A program made the translations under genes and the position numbers. Shown in pieces: positions 1 through 7,217 of a stretch of 22,940 nucleotides of DNA; within the stretch, counting starts at the first letter, position 1; each line of letters starts with the position of its first letter. The notes beneath the pieces were generated by a model that worked only from the letters and a program-made list of their open reading frames with translations, ran no database searches and was not told the origin of the DNA. Source of the DNA: a virus; the IMG/VR virus record IMGVR_UViG_3300046001_002824, positions 1-22,940 of that record; one strand, 5' to 3'.

Positions 1-2
1 TT

Positions 3-1241
3 TTATTTCAAATTCATTATTTCGTCGCATAGTGTTGTTTGTATTTGTGAGTTTTTAATTTGTTCAGTATGTATATTTACTATTGTTCTTTGTTCTATAA
101 TCCAACCCTGAGAATGTGGCATCATAAACATTTTCTTTTTATCCTTCATTGCCTTAAGTGAGAATATAACATCACTCATTTTTTTGTGTTCAGAATCTAG
201 TAAGCTTGTCGGGTTAAAGTAATCTGTTTTAAATGCAGTTACTCCCGTGCCACACACATCTAAATACATTCCATTGTTAACGGTCTTAAACGCGCTATAA
301 GAATCATGTCCTCTATAGTATTCCACCCCTATACCTTTCAATCTACGCCCGTGGTAAGTTACTATACAATTATGTTTGTCTATTGCTTGTATTGTTTTAT
401 GTATGTAGTCACTTGGGTAAATAATATCATCGTCACAACTGAAATAGTAAGACGGTTTAGTCACATAATTCAATCCGTAGAACTTGCCGTTATCGGTTAG
501 GTTGGTATTTAGTTCGTTATTGTAAACTATTATCTTATCAACTTGACCCTTTAAAGAGTCTATAGTTCTTTGCAGTAATAATTCACGGCCTTTAAAAGTT
601 GCTATTCCTACAATTATGGGTGTCCTAGTGAACTTATCTCTAATTGCTTGTATCTTTTGCGCTCGTTCACCTTGGTTTATTCCTTTACCTAAGCTCTTTT
701 GAGCGTCATGTCTACGGTAATTGTAAAGAATCTTATCTGTATATCCTAACTTATAACCAGCATCTAATAATCTAAGGTTTAAATCGTACTCTTCAGCACA
801 AGTTAATGACTCATCAAAGCCGTTTACAGCATCTAAAATGTCTTTTCTAAACATTAGTGTACCTCCGTGAATAACATTATTGTATATCATGTCATTAAAA
901 GTAGGATGTTTAAATCTAGGGTATTGAACTTGCACGCTATTTGTATGTACATTGTTAGCAACCCCATGAATAAAGTCAAAACCTTGCATAGCTTCAACAC
1001 TATCTGTAATTGAGTTAGGTGTTAGATAATCGTCTTCACATAGATATTTAATATATAAACCTTTCGCGCGTTTAATACCGTTGTTTATATTTGTTGATAC
1101 GTTAACATTATCATTTTGTATTAATAACTCAATGTTAGGATATGTTTGTTTTTTAACGCTTTCAATTGCTACATCTAAATAACCCCTATCAATTGAATAG
1201 GGAATTATAATACTTACTAGCGGCTGTAACATAGTAACCAT
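3..1241 (-). CDS. Two-domain GT-A glycosyltransferase
   Basis: Predicted 412-residue protein with two glycosyltransferase-like halves. The N-terminal half (about 8-190) has the family 2 pattern: LVSIIIPY opening strand, an acidic CEDDYL metal/nucleotide-sugar motif at 68-73 and FDESLTCAEEYDLNLRL at 142-158, the acceptor/catalytic region. The second half (about 208-400) restarts with PIIVGIATFKGR and carries SCDDDIIYP at 268-276, a second DxD-like site. It would transfer sugars from nucleotide donors, probably in the cytoplasm. The ATG at 1241 overlaps the end of the upstream methyltransferase gene by 25 bases; another ATG at 1232 is possible. The TAA stop is at the window edge, so the gene is complete. 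It is last of a GT-methyltransferase-GT series after the terminase genes. Targets could be virion proteins, phage DNA bases or host surface glycans; the sequence does not decide. The family call is solid, the substrate unknown. Confidence 0.85.
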   Translation of the reverse strand: MVTMLQPLVSIIIPYSIDRGYLDVAIESVKKQTYPNIELLIQNDNVNVSTNINNGIKRAKGLYIKYLCEDDYLTPNSITDSVEAMQGFDFIHGVANNVHTNSVQVQYPRFKHPTFNDMIYNNVIHGGTLMFRKDILDAVNGFDESLTCAEEYDLNLRLLDAGYKLGYTDKILYNYRRHDAQKSLGKGINQGERAQKIQAIRDKFTRTPIIVGIATFKGRELLLQRTIDSLKGQVDKIIVYNNELNTNLTDNGKFYGLNYVTKPSYYFSCDDDIIYPSDYIHKTIQAIDKHNCIVTYHGRRLKGIGVEYYRGHDSYSAFKTVNNGMYLDVCGTGVTAFKTDYFNPTSLLDSEHKKMSDVIFSLKAMKDKKKMFMMPHSQGWIIEQRTIVNIHTEQIKNSQIQTTLCDEIMNLK

Positions 1242-1747
1242 ACCTTAGGAGTTAACTCTTCATAATGTGTTTGACTCCAATCTTTAAAACGTTCTTCAAA
1301 GTCGGACAACTGTAATTTAAAAGTATGGTATTGGTCTACTTCAATATCTATGCCAGTTAAGATAATAACATTCTTTTGCGCTATCTTTTTAATGTTGTCT
1401 ATTGCCTTATCAAAGTCTAAGCAGTTATCTAGTACAGCCATACAGCAAACGGTATCTACTTCGATGCCCTCAATAGTTTCAATACTACCTTTCAATGTTG
1501 GCACTCCCTTAATTGGAAAAGCATCTAAACCGATATACTCAACATCTTCAGGAATACAAGTTTTTAGGAACTGACCACCGCAACCAACGTCTAAAATACT
1601 ATTGCCGTAACCGCACTTGTTTAAATGTGTTTCATAGTCTCTTAAAATATTCGGAGCTGTTCTATTATCGTCCGTGTGTTGTGCTTTCTGCTGTCTTGTA
1701 CGTAGGTTTTCAGTTGCGCTTTTCCACGCTTTTTTAGTTGCTTTCAT
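1217..1747 (-). CDS. Class I SAM-dependent methyltransferase
   Basis: A 176-residue protein with the glycine-rich SAM-binding motif ILDVGCGGQF at 51-60, an acidic residue after the second strand (YIGLDAFPI, about 71-79) and a later strand VDTVCCMAVLDN that fits motif IV of small-molecule or glycan methyltransferases. There is no NPPY/DPPY motif, so a DNA amino-methyltransferase is unlikely. The family moves methyl groups to small molecules, sugars, lipids or proteins. Its start overlaps the upstream glycosyltransferase by ATGA (1744-1747), and it overlaps the downstream glycosyltransferase by 25 bases, so all three should be translated together. Modification of a sugar added by its neighbours is the natural inference. 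The substrate cannot be read from sequence. Confidence 0.8.
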   Translation of the reverse strand: MKATKKAWKSATENLRTRQQKAQHTDDNRTAPNILRDYETHLNKCGYGNSILDVGCGGQFLKTCIPEDVEYIGLDAFPIKGVPTLKGSIETIEGIEVDTVCCMAVLDNCLDFDKAIDNIKKIAQKNVIILTGIDIEVDQYHTFKLQLSDFEERFKDWSQTHYEELTPKVWLLCYSR

Positions 1748-2652
1748 TTTATTAAATCTAGTATTCGTTTCCCTGTAGCTTCTATTGAATGTTTACTATG
1801 AAAGTCTTTATGAAACCTATCATTAAACGTTTCTGTTTTTAACATTGATGTCACTAGTAAAACTTGTCTAAAAGTTTCTTTATCATTTGCTATTAAAAAA
1901 TCATGTCTAGTAAAAACATTCTCGTAAACTTCCTTATTCAAATCATTTGTAATAACTAAGCAACCCAAAGCTGTAGCTTCAAATGCAGTCACTCCGAAAC
2001 ATCCGTATGGTTTGCCGTTCAATTCAGGCTTAAATAGTTCAATATAGATATGGCACTCTGCAATACGTTTTAAGTTTTCGTCATGCGGTAGGATAGTTTC
2101 GTCTATTCTAATCTCAAATTCATCTTTAAACGGTTCTAACATTCCCCTAATCTCTTTCGTGCCTTTTACAATTGCATTACTAGGATAATGACCGATAATA
2201 AGTTTACCGTCTTTACGTTTGTCTACGGGTTTTAAATCTGTGTGAGGTGCTAAGTATTCAATGTCTTTCGCTCCTAACTCCATAAACTCTGTTTGGTCTG
2301 TAATGCAACGGTAAACTATTGGATTGAATATGTTGTTATAAAAAAACGGTTCATCTCTATATCTACTCCCTGAATGGTAAACAATTAATTTACCTTTGAA
2401 TTTAGCTATCTCAATAAGTGAAAGTATAACGGGACAACTATGGAATATCTGTACAACATCGTAGTTGTTAACGTGGTTTATAATATATTGCCTATCTACT
2501 ACCTTGCTTTCTTCATTATATCCAAACACATGACTGTTTAATGTTAAATCTTCACATATAACACCTATCGACCTTAAAGCGTTTGCGTTATTGTGCGCCA
2601 TGTTAGCGTAATCATTACTACTTAAATTAAGGACTTTATAATTATATACCAT
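1744..2652 (-). CDS. GT-B (GT4-like) glycosyltransferase
   Basis: A 302-residue protein that looks like a short GT-B glycosyltransferase. The N-terminal part has Rossmann-type strands (VVQIFHSCPV, KLIVYHSGSRYRD). The C-terminal half starts a second Rossmann fold near LIIGHYPSN (151-159), with a basic KGTKEIRG stretch. It ends in the retaining GT4-type donor site around PYGCFGVTAFEATALGCLVI (215-234), where E225 and the preceding glycine-rich turn match the usual EX7E-like element in reduced form. Members transfer sugars from NDP donors. Length is below the usual 350-400 residues, so the N-terminal domain is trimmed. It follows a possible 25-residue membrane peptide and overlaps the methyltransferase gene by ATGA. 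Substrate unknown. Confidence 0.75.
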   Translation of the reverse strand: MVYNYKVLNLSSNDYANMAHNNANALRSIGVICEDLTLNSHVFGYNEESKVVDRQYIINHVNNYDVVQIFHSCPVILSLIEIAKFKGKLIVYHSGSRYRDEPFFYNNIFNPIVYRCITDQTEFMELGAKDIEYLAPHTDLKPVDKRKDGKLIIGHYPSNAIVKGTKEIRGMLEPFKDEFEIRIDETILPHDENLKRIAECHIYIELFKPELNGKPYGCFGVTAFEATALGCLVITNDLNKEVYENVFTRHDFLIANDKETFRQVLLVTSMLKTETFNDRFHKDFHSKHSIEATGKRILDLIK

Positions 2653-2699
2653 AGTATTACTGATATTATTATTACCACTATAAAAGACTTTGTACTCAT
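2622..2699 (-). CDS. Possible 25-residue membrane micropeptide
   Basis: A tiny ORF encoding MSTKSF followed by one hydrophobic segment (IVVIIISVILWYIII, about 7-21) and a lysine near the end. Its ATG lies in an ATGA overlap with the stop of the preceding 69-residue gene, the same coupling used by many junctions here, and its TAA at 2622 lies inside the start region of the glycosyltransferase. A single-span membrane peptide is the only visible property. It could be chance in AT-rich DNA, because isoleucine-rich translations are common there. The coupled start is the main argument for it. Confidence 0.4.
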   Translation of the reverse strand: MSTKSFIVVIIISVILWYIIIKSLI

Positions 2700-2905
2700 A
2701 ACATTATGATTATCTTTTGATTCTTCATAGCTTCGATTACAGATGAATAACTAAACTTTGAAATAGCTAATAGTATTATATCGTTACCATCCCTAAATAT
2801 ACCGTTTATCTTTATCTTAGGCAAAGGACTGATAAGAATATTGTTTATAAACTCAGCTTCTGGTATCTCTCTTAACACCATATTTTTAAAGATATTGTTT
2901 TTCAT
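2696..2905 (-). CDS. Small protein of unknown function (69 aa)
   Basis: A 69-residue ORF starting at an ATG, with a mix of charged N-terminal residues (NMVLREIPEAEF) and hydrophobic strands. No domain was recognised and no cysteine or signal peptide is visible. It lies 30 bases downstream of the terL stop; a TATATTTG -7-like box sits in that gap 5 bases before the ATG, so transcription could restart here with a very short leader. Its TGA overlaps the start of a 25-residue ORF. It may be a phage-specific small protein, or the first gene of the glycan cassette. Confidence 0.55.
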   Translation of the reverse strand: MKNNIFKNMVLREIPEAEFINNILISPLPKIKINGIFRDGNDIILLAISKFSYSSVIEAMKNQKIIIML

Positions 2906-2910
2906 GCTTG

Positions 2911-2918
2911 CAAATATA
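2911..2918 (-). promoter_or_regulatory. Orphan -7 box (TATATTTG)
   Basis: Minus-strand TATATTTG matches the Bacteroidetes -7 consensus TAnnTTTG in the short gap between terL and the 69-residue gene. No TTTG is found 17-19 bases upstream, so only half of the promoter is present. A transcript starting from it would be nearly leaderless. It could give the glycan cassette independent expression, or be chance in AT-rich DNA. Confidence 0.3.
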
Positions 2919-2935
2919 ACATTTTATTTTAATTA

Positions 2936-4138
2936 TTACGCATGAGTACCAATATAATGACCTTTTTTAATTAAGTCTTTTCTAGATTGTATTGCTAAAG
3001 CCAAAGATATAACCCCATCATCATGCACACCCTGAGGAGCTGAATACTTAACACCCCTAGTCTTTGTATCATAAATATAAGTAAAGGCTTCTAGTTCGTT
3101 TATTAGCCACTCTTCATTAAGTATAGATATATTCTTTTGCTCAAATAATAGCGCTAAGTCTTCAATCATAACGGGTTTTGTTTTACTAGAAGTTACATAA
3201 GGCTCTATAAATGTACGGCATTGTTTATGCAGCATCTCATAGAATACATCTCCTTGATTGTTAACCTCCACATATATCTTTGCTCTGAATCTATTTATTA
3301 CTTCAGCAACCTTGTTTATTATATTGGTCCAATCGTCCTGTCTCCATCGTTCAACGTGTATCATTTGATTATCACGGTTAACAATAGTGAGTACAGTATA
3401 ATCGTCTGCTCGTCCAATATCTAAACCACCAAACATTAATGGAGTTGATACAGGAAATTCATTAACACAATCTTTTATATTCTTAAATAATCCACTAGCA
3501 TTATCTAAAAATTCAGCTAAGTATTCTTGTCTAAATATATGGTCTGGCAAATTACGTCTACGTTCTTCTAAGTCCTCAACGCTAATCATTGGATTATCAT
3601 AACTAGAAAAATGAAAGTACTTATATCTATTGTCGTAGTTATGCTGTAATGAAAGTTTATAAAAATGGTTCTTACCTTTTGGAGTTGAAATAAACAGTAT
3701 CTTTTTTCCTTTAACTAATACGGTCGCACTTAATACTTCGCTCCATAATTGCTCTCTGCTAAATGCTATCTCATCCATTATAAGATAGTCGAATGTATTA
3801 CCCCTTATATTGTCAGGACGTTCACCAGAAAAGAATTGAATTGTAGAACCGAAACCTTTGATAGTTAAATCTGAGCGGTTGAATTGAAAGAATCCACTAC
3901 GCTGGCAAACCTTTTCCATTTCATCAAATACCTTTTTTGATTGCTTATAGATGGGAGTAACCCATGCAATACTACAACCTTTATCATTCATAGACCAATA
4001 AAGCAATTGATTAATGCCTAGCATAGTTTTACCAAACTGCCTACCGATATTTAAAATATAATACTTATACGGCTCATGGTTTATACTGTGATGTATTTCC
4101 TTTTGCTTATCGTGCGGTCTATATCCTTTAATTATCAA
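2936..4138 (-). CDS. terL: Terminase large subunit
   Basis: A 400-residue packaging motor. The ATPase part shows Walker A GRQFGKT (32-38), Walker B YLIMDE (118-123) with its glutamate, and coupling motif STP (151-153). The RNase H-like nuclease part shows GLDIGRADDYT with D240, EVNNQGD with E291, and HDDGVISLALA with D373/D374, giving the usual metal-binding acidic triad. It translocates DNA into the prohead and cuts the concatemer at the portal. The first codon is TTG at 4138: an in-frame TAG lies five codons upstream, and the next ATG comes after Walker A, so TTG is the only conventional start that keeps the motor intact. It overlaps terS by 11 bases. Portal and capsid genes are not in the window; glycosylation genes follow instead. 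Confidence 0.97.
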   Translation of the reverse strand: MIIKGYRPHDKQKEIHHSINHEPYKYYILNIGRQFGKTMLGINQLLYWSMNDKGCSIAWVTPIYKQSKKVFDEMEKVCQRSGFFQFNRSDLTIKGFGSTIQFFSGERPDNIRGNTFDYLIMDEIAFSREQLWSEVLSATVLVKGKKILFISTPKGKNHFYKLSLQHNYDNRYKYFHFSSYDNPMISVEDLEERRRNLPDHIFRQEYLAEFLDNASGLFKNIKDCVNEFPVSTPLMFGGLDIGRADDYTVLTIVNRDNQMIHVERWRQDDWTNIINKVAEVINRFRAKIYVEVNNQGDVFYEMLHKQCRTFIEPYVTSSKTKPVMIEDLALLFEQKNISILNEEWLINELEAFTYIYDTKTRGVKYSAPQGVHDDGVISLALAIQSRKDLIKKGHYIGTHA

Positions 4139-4526
4139 AGTCGAATCCTTCTACGGTTTTAGTTTCAATATGTTGTTTGTCGTGCATTCCTAAACGGTTC
4201 TTAGCATAGAATATACCTTTGCCTTCATTGGCTACTATATCGGTTGCTAAGGCTTTGAAAGTACCCTCTATCTTTTTTATAGTGTCGGATTTGATTTCAT
4301 TATCTGATTTCATCCAAGTATAATAAGTATCTCTATGAATGCTTTCCATGTTTAATAACGGTATCCAAATGTTAAGAAAATAATCTATTGTTGGGATATG
4401 TCTATCTCTAACTTCTATAACTTTTCCGCTTCCAGAAACAACTTCTTTAGTATGCGCTAAACATTCAGAAATATAGTTATCTGCATGCTTGCCTAAATTG
4501 ATTATAAACTCATCTGACTTAGCCAT
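4128..4526 (-). CDS. terS: Terminase small subunit
   Basis: A 132-residue protein directly upstream of and overlapping terL. The middle section (IHRDTYYTWMKSDNEIKSDTIKKIE, written here in part) looks like a helix-turn-helix with the small-terminase pattern of a step that picks a DNA site. The C-terminal KGIFYAKNRLGMHD followed by an acidic tail is typical of phage small terminases of this size, where the end contacts TerL. It would recognise phage DNA and load the motor. Its ATG overlaps the upstream HeH-domain gene by 8 bases. The call rests on position plus this C-terminal pattern. Confidence 0.85.
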   Translation of the reverse strand: MAKSDEFIINLGKHADNYISECLAHTKEVVSGSGKVIEVRDRHIPTIDYFLNIWIPLLNMESIHRDTYYTWMKSDNEIKSDTIKKIEGTFKALATDIVANEGKGIFYAKNRLGMHDKQHIETKTVEGFDFDN

Positions 4527-4878
4527 TGATTAATTTATTTAGTATTTCCTTTGTCGCGTTACGTGGCATTTTAATACCTTTATCTTTCAATAATGCTTTC
4601 ATCTCTTTAAAACTCATTATTTCAAACTGACCACTTATTACTTCAGTATCTAAAACTATCGTTAACGGTGCAGTTTCGTGAAATCTTATAAAGTTATTAA
4701 TTATGTTAATTGCATTAGCCCAACAACCTGAACAATTTAAAGATAACGTCTTTTTTGTTATTGCTTGGTATATTGTTTGGATATGTATTTTCTCGTCAAA
4801 GGTCGATGGCGTGAATTTAGCTATTATTTTGTTTCTTAATATATCTAAAGATATACGTCCTTGAATGTTTAACTCCAT
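4519..4878 (-). CDS. Small protein with C-terminal HeH/SAP-like domain
   Basis: A 119-residue protein when the ATG at 4878 is used; longer in-frame versions run through the upstream membrane-protein gene and are unlikely. The C-terminal 30 residues (SFKEMKALLKDKGIK then ATKEILNKL, 89-117) match the helix-extended-loop-helix/SAP-like fold that often binds DNA in phage proteins. The N-terminal part contains CSGC at 49-52, a possible metal or disulphide pair. It lies just before terS, so a role in packaging or DNA handling is plausible but unproven. The start overlaps the preceding gene by 10 bases and the stop overlaps terS by 8. Confidence 0.65.
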   Translation of the reverse strand: MELNIQGRISLDILRNKIIAKFTPSTFDEKIHIQTIYQAITKKTLSLNCSGCWANAINIINNFIRFHETAPLTIVLDTEVISGQFEIMSFKEMKALLKDKGIKMPRNATKEILNKLING

Positions 4879-5108
4879 AGTTTGTCTAGTATTGATGCTA
4901 TCACGAATGTAGCTAGTGAATAAATTATATTTTCTTGTGTGCAAATTACAACTATTACTGAAGTCCAAAAAGTAAAGCATGGAAAACAATCTAATACCTT
5001 AACAAATTTGAAAGGGTCTATACCTAGTAAAGATTTCGCTTTGCTAGATAATGACCATTCCCTTATTAGTAGTATAGCAATGAATAGTGATATTATTATA
5101 GTGTACAT
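4869..5108 (-). CDS. Small membrane protein with a CxxC motif
   Basis: A 79-residue protein with hydrophobic segments at about 1-15, 46-56 and 60-74. Between the first two lies LDCFPCFTFWTSV (39-51), which resembles the C-x-x-C-x-x-W signature of DUF1360-like small membrane proteins. It is the first gene after a promoter at 5138-5166, with about 30 bases of leader, and overlaps the HeH-domain gene by 10 bases. Function is unknown; the two cysteines suggest metal binding or thiol chemistry at the membrane. A holin-like role cannot be excluded, but the gene lies in the packaging module, away from the lysis genes. Confidence 0.65.
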   Translation of the reverse strand: MYTIIISLFIAILLIREWSLSSKAKSLLGIDPFKFVKVLDCFPCFTFWTSVIVVICTQENIIYSLATFVIASILDKLWS

Positions 5109-5128
5109 TAGTTTAAATAATAAGTGAA

Positions 5129-5170
5129 TATCATTGACAAAGATACGTTTTTTTTCGTTCTACAATGATA
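5129..5170 (-). repeat. 8-bp inverted repeat around a promoter
   Basis: TATCATTG (5129-5136) and its exact complement CAATGATA (5163-5170) are separated by 26 bases. On the minus strand one arm includes the -33 TTG and the other begins two bases after the -7 box, so the repeat brackets the promoter. It may be a repressor operator or form an RNA hairpin in a transcript starting further upstream. Confidence 0.6.
5138..5166 (-). promoter_or_regulatory. Promoter of the packaging operon
   Basis: On the minus strand ATTG (5163-5166) is followed after 17 bases by TATCTTTG (5138-5145), fitting the Bacteroidetes TTTG/TAnnTTTG promoter. It precedes the 79-residue membrane protein gene and would drive that gene, the HeH-domain gene and the terminase genes. 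A second TATATTTG box at 5200-5207, with no -33 partner, lies about 60 bases upstream just past the metallophosphoesterase stop. The inverted repeat at 5129-5170 overlaps it and could be its operator. Confidence 0.6.
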
Positions 5171-5217
5171 GTTAAAATGTAAAAGTAGTATTTTAGTTTC
5201 AAATATATCCATTATTC

Positions 5218-6339
5218 TCAAAAAAGTGTAGTTAAGCGTGCGACTTGCCCAAACTCCTTATGAAATATAAAACCTTCAATCGCTAAAGGTGAATGTTGGT
5301 AACCGCTTTTATGGTGCCAACTATCTGCAGGACTTGGTGAACGTAATGACTCTATTTGTACGCTCATAATATCACGGCTGGTCTTGTGGTGAACGTGGTG
5401 AGTAAACCAGTATCTATGTTTACAATCGTGCCAATAATTTGAAGCTTCATGGCACATTAATAAAGGTAAATCATTTTGCTTTGCTCCATCTCCGTGAGTT
5501 GTGCCTATAAGGTTTTTACCGTAGGTTGTGTATTTTCTATGTGACGGGCTTCGATTAAATTCTATATTCCGATGTGTGTTATACCAACTGTACAAAGAAT
5601 CCATTAGAAAAAACCCGCTCATCTCATCATGATTAGAGACGTTATAAATTATTTCTAAGTCTGCAATCTGTACTAAGGTTTCAATTATATCTATGTATAA
5701 CTGTTTTGCCATAATGAAAGCGTCGAACCATTTTAAATGTGTGTCCTGTTGTGTGCCTTTTGTCGTTTGGCTCTTAGCATTGTCAGTGTTTAGAACATCG
5801 TTACCAACTATTAATATAATCTTATCAATGTTGAAATATTTACTTTTCTTAAGTATTGAATAAACGCCTTCTTTTACCCTTTGAACTGCAATCTGTGAGT
5901 TGTATTCTTCACCCGTTTCAAATGCAGAACAAAGTTTGTTTATATGAATGTCGGCAGGGTCTATAAGTAAAGCGTGCGAGTCCTCGATGAGTTCCGACCG
6001 CTCAATTGTAATATGGTTAGGTTTAATATTCTCAACTGTGCTGATAAAATCTTGTTTAAATTCATGATAGTTAAAGGAGTCGTTTTCGACCCCCTTTACA
6101 TTGATAGAATAATGTTCACCTTTATACCAATAGTGCTTTACTTTTTCTATATCTATCCCTACGGCTTCGCACTCTTGATTAATACCATTGTTTAACCTAC
6201 GATTTATTAGTTTGCCTACGCTTCGTCTATTATTGTGGTCGAATTCAATTCCTTGCTCTTCACATATTGTTCTCGCTACATTTGTTTTCCCTATTCCAGA
6301 GTTAAACAGCTCCATTATTCGTTCTATGTTTTCAACCAT
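5218..6339 (-). CDS. Calcineurin-like metallophosphoesterase
   Basis: A 373-residue protein whose C-terminal two thirds shows the metallophosphoesterase series in order: D130-I-H132, GND (179-181), NHDE (236-239), H282 in THGDG, and HHVHH (314-318) in place of GHxH. These bind two metal ions and support phosphodiester hydrolysis. The first 60 residues (IERIMELFNSGIGKTNVARTI, shortened here, then basic residues) look like a helix-turn-helix, so DNA is a likely substrate. Phage relatives are often labelled SbcD/Mre11-like or DNA-repair nucleases, but no SbcC partner is present here. It ends the replication and repair group and is followed by the packaging promoter. The fold call is strong; nuclease versus other phosphodiesterase is open. 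Confidence 0.85.
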   Translation of the reverse strand: MVENIERIMELFNSGIGKTNVARTICEEQGIEFDHNNRRSVGKLINRRLNNGINQECEAVGIDIEKVKHYWYKGEHYSINVKGVENDSFNYHEFKQDFISTVENIKPNHITIERSELIEDSHALLIDPADIHINKLCSAFETGEEYNSQIAVQRVKEGVYSILKKSKYFNIDKIILIVGNDVLNTDNAKSQTTKGTQQDTHLKWFDAFIMAKQLYIDIIETLVQIADLEIIYNVSNHDEMSGFFLMDSLYSWYNTHRNIEFNRSPSHRKYTTYGKNLIGTTHGDGAKQNDLPLLMCHEASNYWHDCKHRYWFTHHVHHKTSRDIMSVQIESLRSPSPADSWHHKSGYQHSPLAIEGFIFHKEFGQVARLTTLF

Positions 6340-6361
6340 TTGATAAAGGTAATTAAGTTTT

Positions 6362-6595
6362 TTAAATACTTACATTATAATCTGACAAATACGACTGTAT
6401 ACTATCTCTTAATTCCTGTGCTAGTTCTATTTCTTCTGATGTAGCTTCTCTATTTTTATAGACTCCATGCTTAGTTATGCTTCTTAAATCATTATTTAAC
6501 TGATGAAGTATTACGCTATACTTATAGCCATTTAAAGCCATGTTTATATCGTCTTGCTCTTCTACTGAATCGAACTCAATTGTTACTTTGCCCAT
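6362..6595 (-). CDS. Small conserved-type phage protein (77 aa)
   Basis: A 77-residue, mostly charged protein. The layout, a short beta strand KVTIEFDS, an acidic EEQDDI helix, a central NGYKYSVILHQLNNDLRS segment and a C-terminal helix ending in QSYLSDYN, recalls a widespread small phage protein of unknown function often placed near replication genes. No catalytic motif or membrane segment is visible. It overlaps the upstream 65-residue gene by 20 bases and lies 22 bases before the metallophosphoesterase gene. Confidence 0.65.
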   Translation of the reverse strand: MGKVTIEFDSVEEQDDINMALNGYKYSVILHQLNNDLRSITKHGVYKNREATSEEIELAQELRDSIQSYLSDYNVSI

Positions 6596-6773
6596 CTTTT
6601 AAATCTTTAATTGTGTAAACCCCTTGAGGGCTGTTATTCATTGCTATCACCTTAATTTCGTCTGCTAAAAGTTCAGCTATTGGATTAGTAAAATTTATAT
6701 TACCGTTCATTCTCCTTGCTATTGGTATAACTTCACCAGTGCTTGGTATCTTTACTCCGAAGGTTGTACTCAT
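6576..6773 (-). CDS. Unknown small protein (65 aa)
   Basis: A 65-residue ORF beginning MSTTFGVKIPSTGEVIPIARR, with short predicted strands and an acidic helix NPIAELLADEIKVIAM. No domain was recognised. The ATG lies one base after the stop of the 80-residue gene, and the end overlaps the next gene by 20 bases, so it belongs to the same transcript. Nothing in it suggests membrane location or enzymatic activity. Confidence 0.6.
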   Translation of the reverse strand: MSTTFGVKIPSTGEVIPIARRMNGNINFTNPIAELLADEIKVIAMNNSPQGVYTIKDLKDGQSNN

Positions 6774-6774
6774 C

Positions 6775-7017
6775 TTACTTATATTTTCTAATTAATTCAA
6801 ATGTGTACTTAATGTCATGCCAATTAATATGATAAGTATCATAATTAAAAGAAGGGTACCATGCAATACAATGACCGTAATTAGCGTTTTTGCAATCCTC
6901 TCGTTTAATTACATTACCGTTTACACTTCTTAAGTAAATCCAAGGTATGTTGCCAGTCAACTGAATATCAATACCTATTTTCTTTAATCTCTCAACTAAT
7001 ACATCTAGCTCGTTCAT
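6775..7017 (-). CDS. Unknown small phage protein (80 aa)
   Basis: An 80-residue soluble protein with an N-terminal helix (MNELDVLVERLKKIGID), followed by strands (IPWIYLRSVNGN) and an aromatic-rich second half with several histidines and tyrosines (GHCIAWYPSFNY, HINWHDIKYTFELI). It resembles a small protein common in Bacteroidetes phage early regions but has no known activity. It starts in an ATGA overlap with the preceding cysteine-rich gene, which suggests coupled translation. Confidence 0.65.
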   Translation of the reverse strand: MNELDVLVERLKKIGIDIQLTGNIPWIYLRSVNGNVIKREDCKNANYGHCIAWYPSFNYDTYHINWHDIKYTFELIRKYK

Positions 7018-7217
7018 TTCATTATATCTTTTAATTGGTTTATAATTCCCTCGTTTCTATCACCCCAAAACATATCACACGTGAACTTGTTTTCCACTAT
7101 CTTAAATGGCGGCTCACAAAACCAGCTTTGTCGGTGTTCGCTTGCGTATGCTGTAAATCTGTAGCACTCTATTTTTTTAGGGCAGTTATTGCCGTTGCAC
7201 ATTGTTATGTCGCTCAT
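7014..7217 (-). CDS. Cysteine-rich small protein, possible zinc binder
   Basis: A 67-residue protein with five cysteines at 7, 12, 18, 34 and 47 (MCNGNNCPKKIECYRF, SWFCEPP, FTCDMFWGD). The spacing of the first four suggests a metal site, most likely zinc. It belongs to the strings of small unknown proteins in Bacteroidetes phages. It overlaps rusA upstream and the 80-residue gene downstream by ATGA. A DNA- or protein-binding accessory role in the replication group is possible; this is inference only. Confidence 0.65.
   Translation of the reverse strand: MSDITMCNGNNCPKKIECYRFTAYASEHRQSWFCEPPFKIVENKFTCDMFWGDRNEGIINQLKDIMK

Noticed and set aside
3002-3009. TATCTTTG box inside terL
   Set aside because: No -33 partner at 17-19 bases and it lies within coding sequence; several such boxes occur in genes by chance in AT-rich DNA.
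4879-4989. N-terminal extension of the HeH-domain protein
   Set aside because: The extra 37 codons run through the membrane-protein gene in another frame; the ATG at 4878 fits the usual small overlap.
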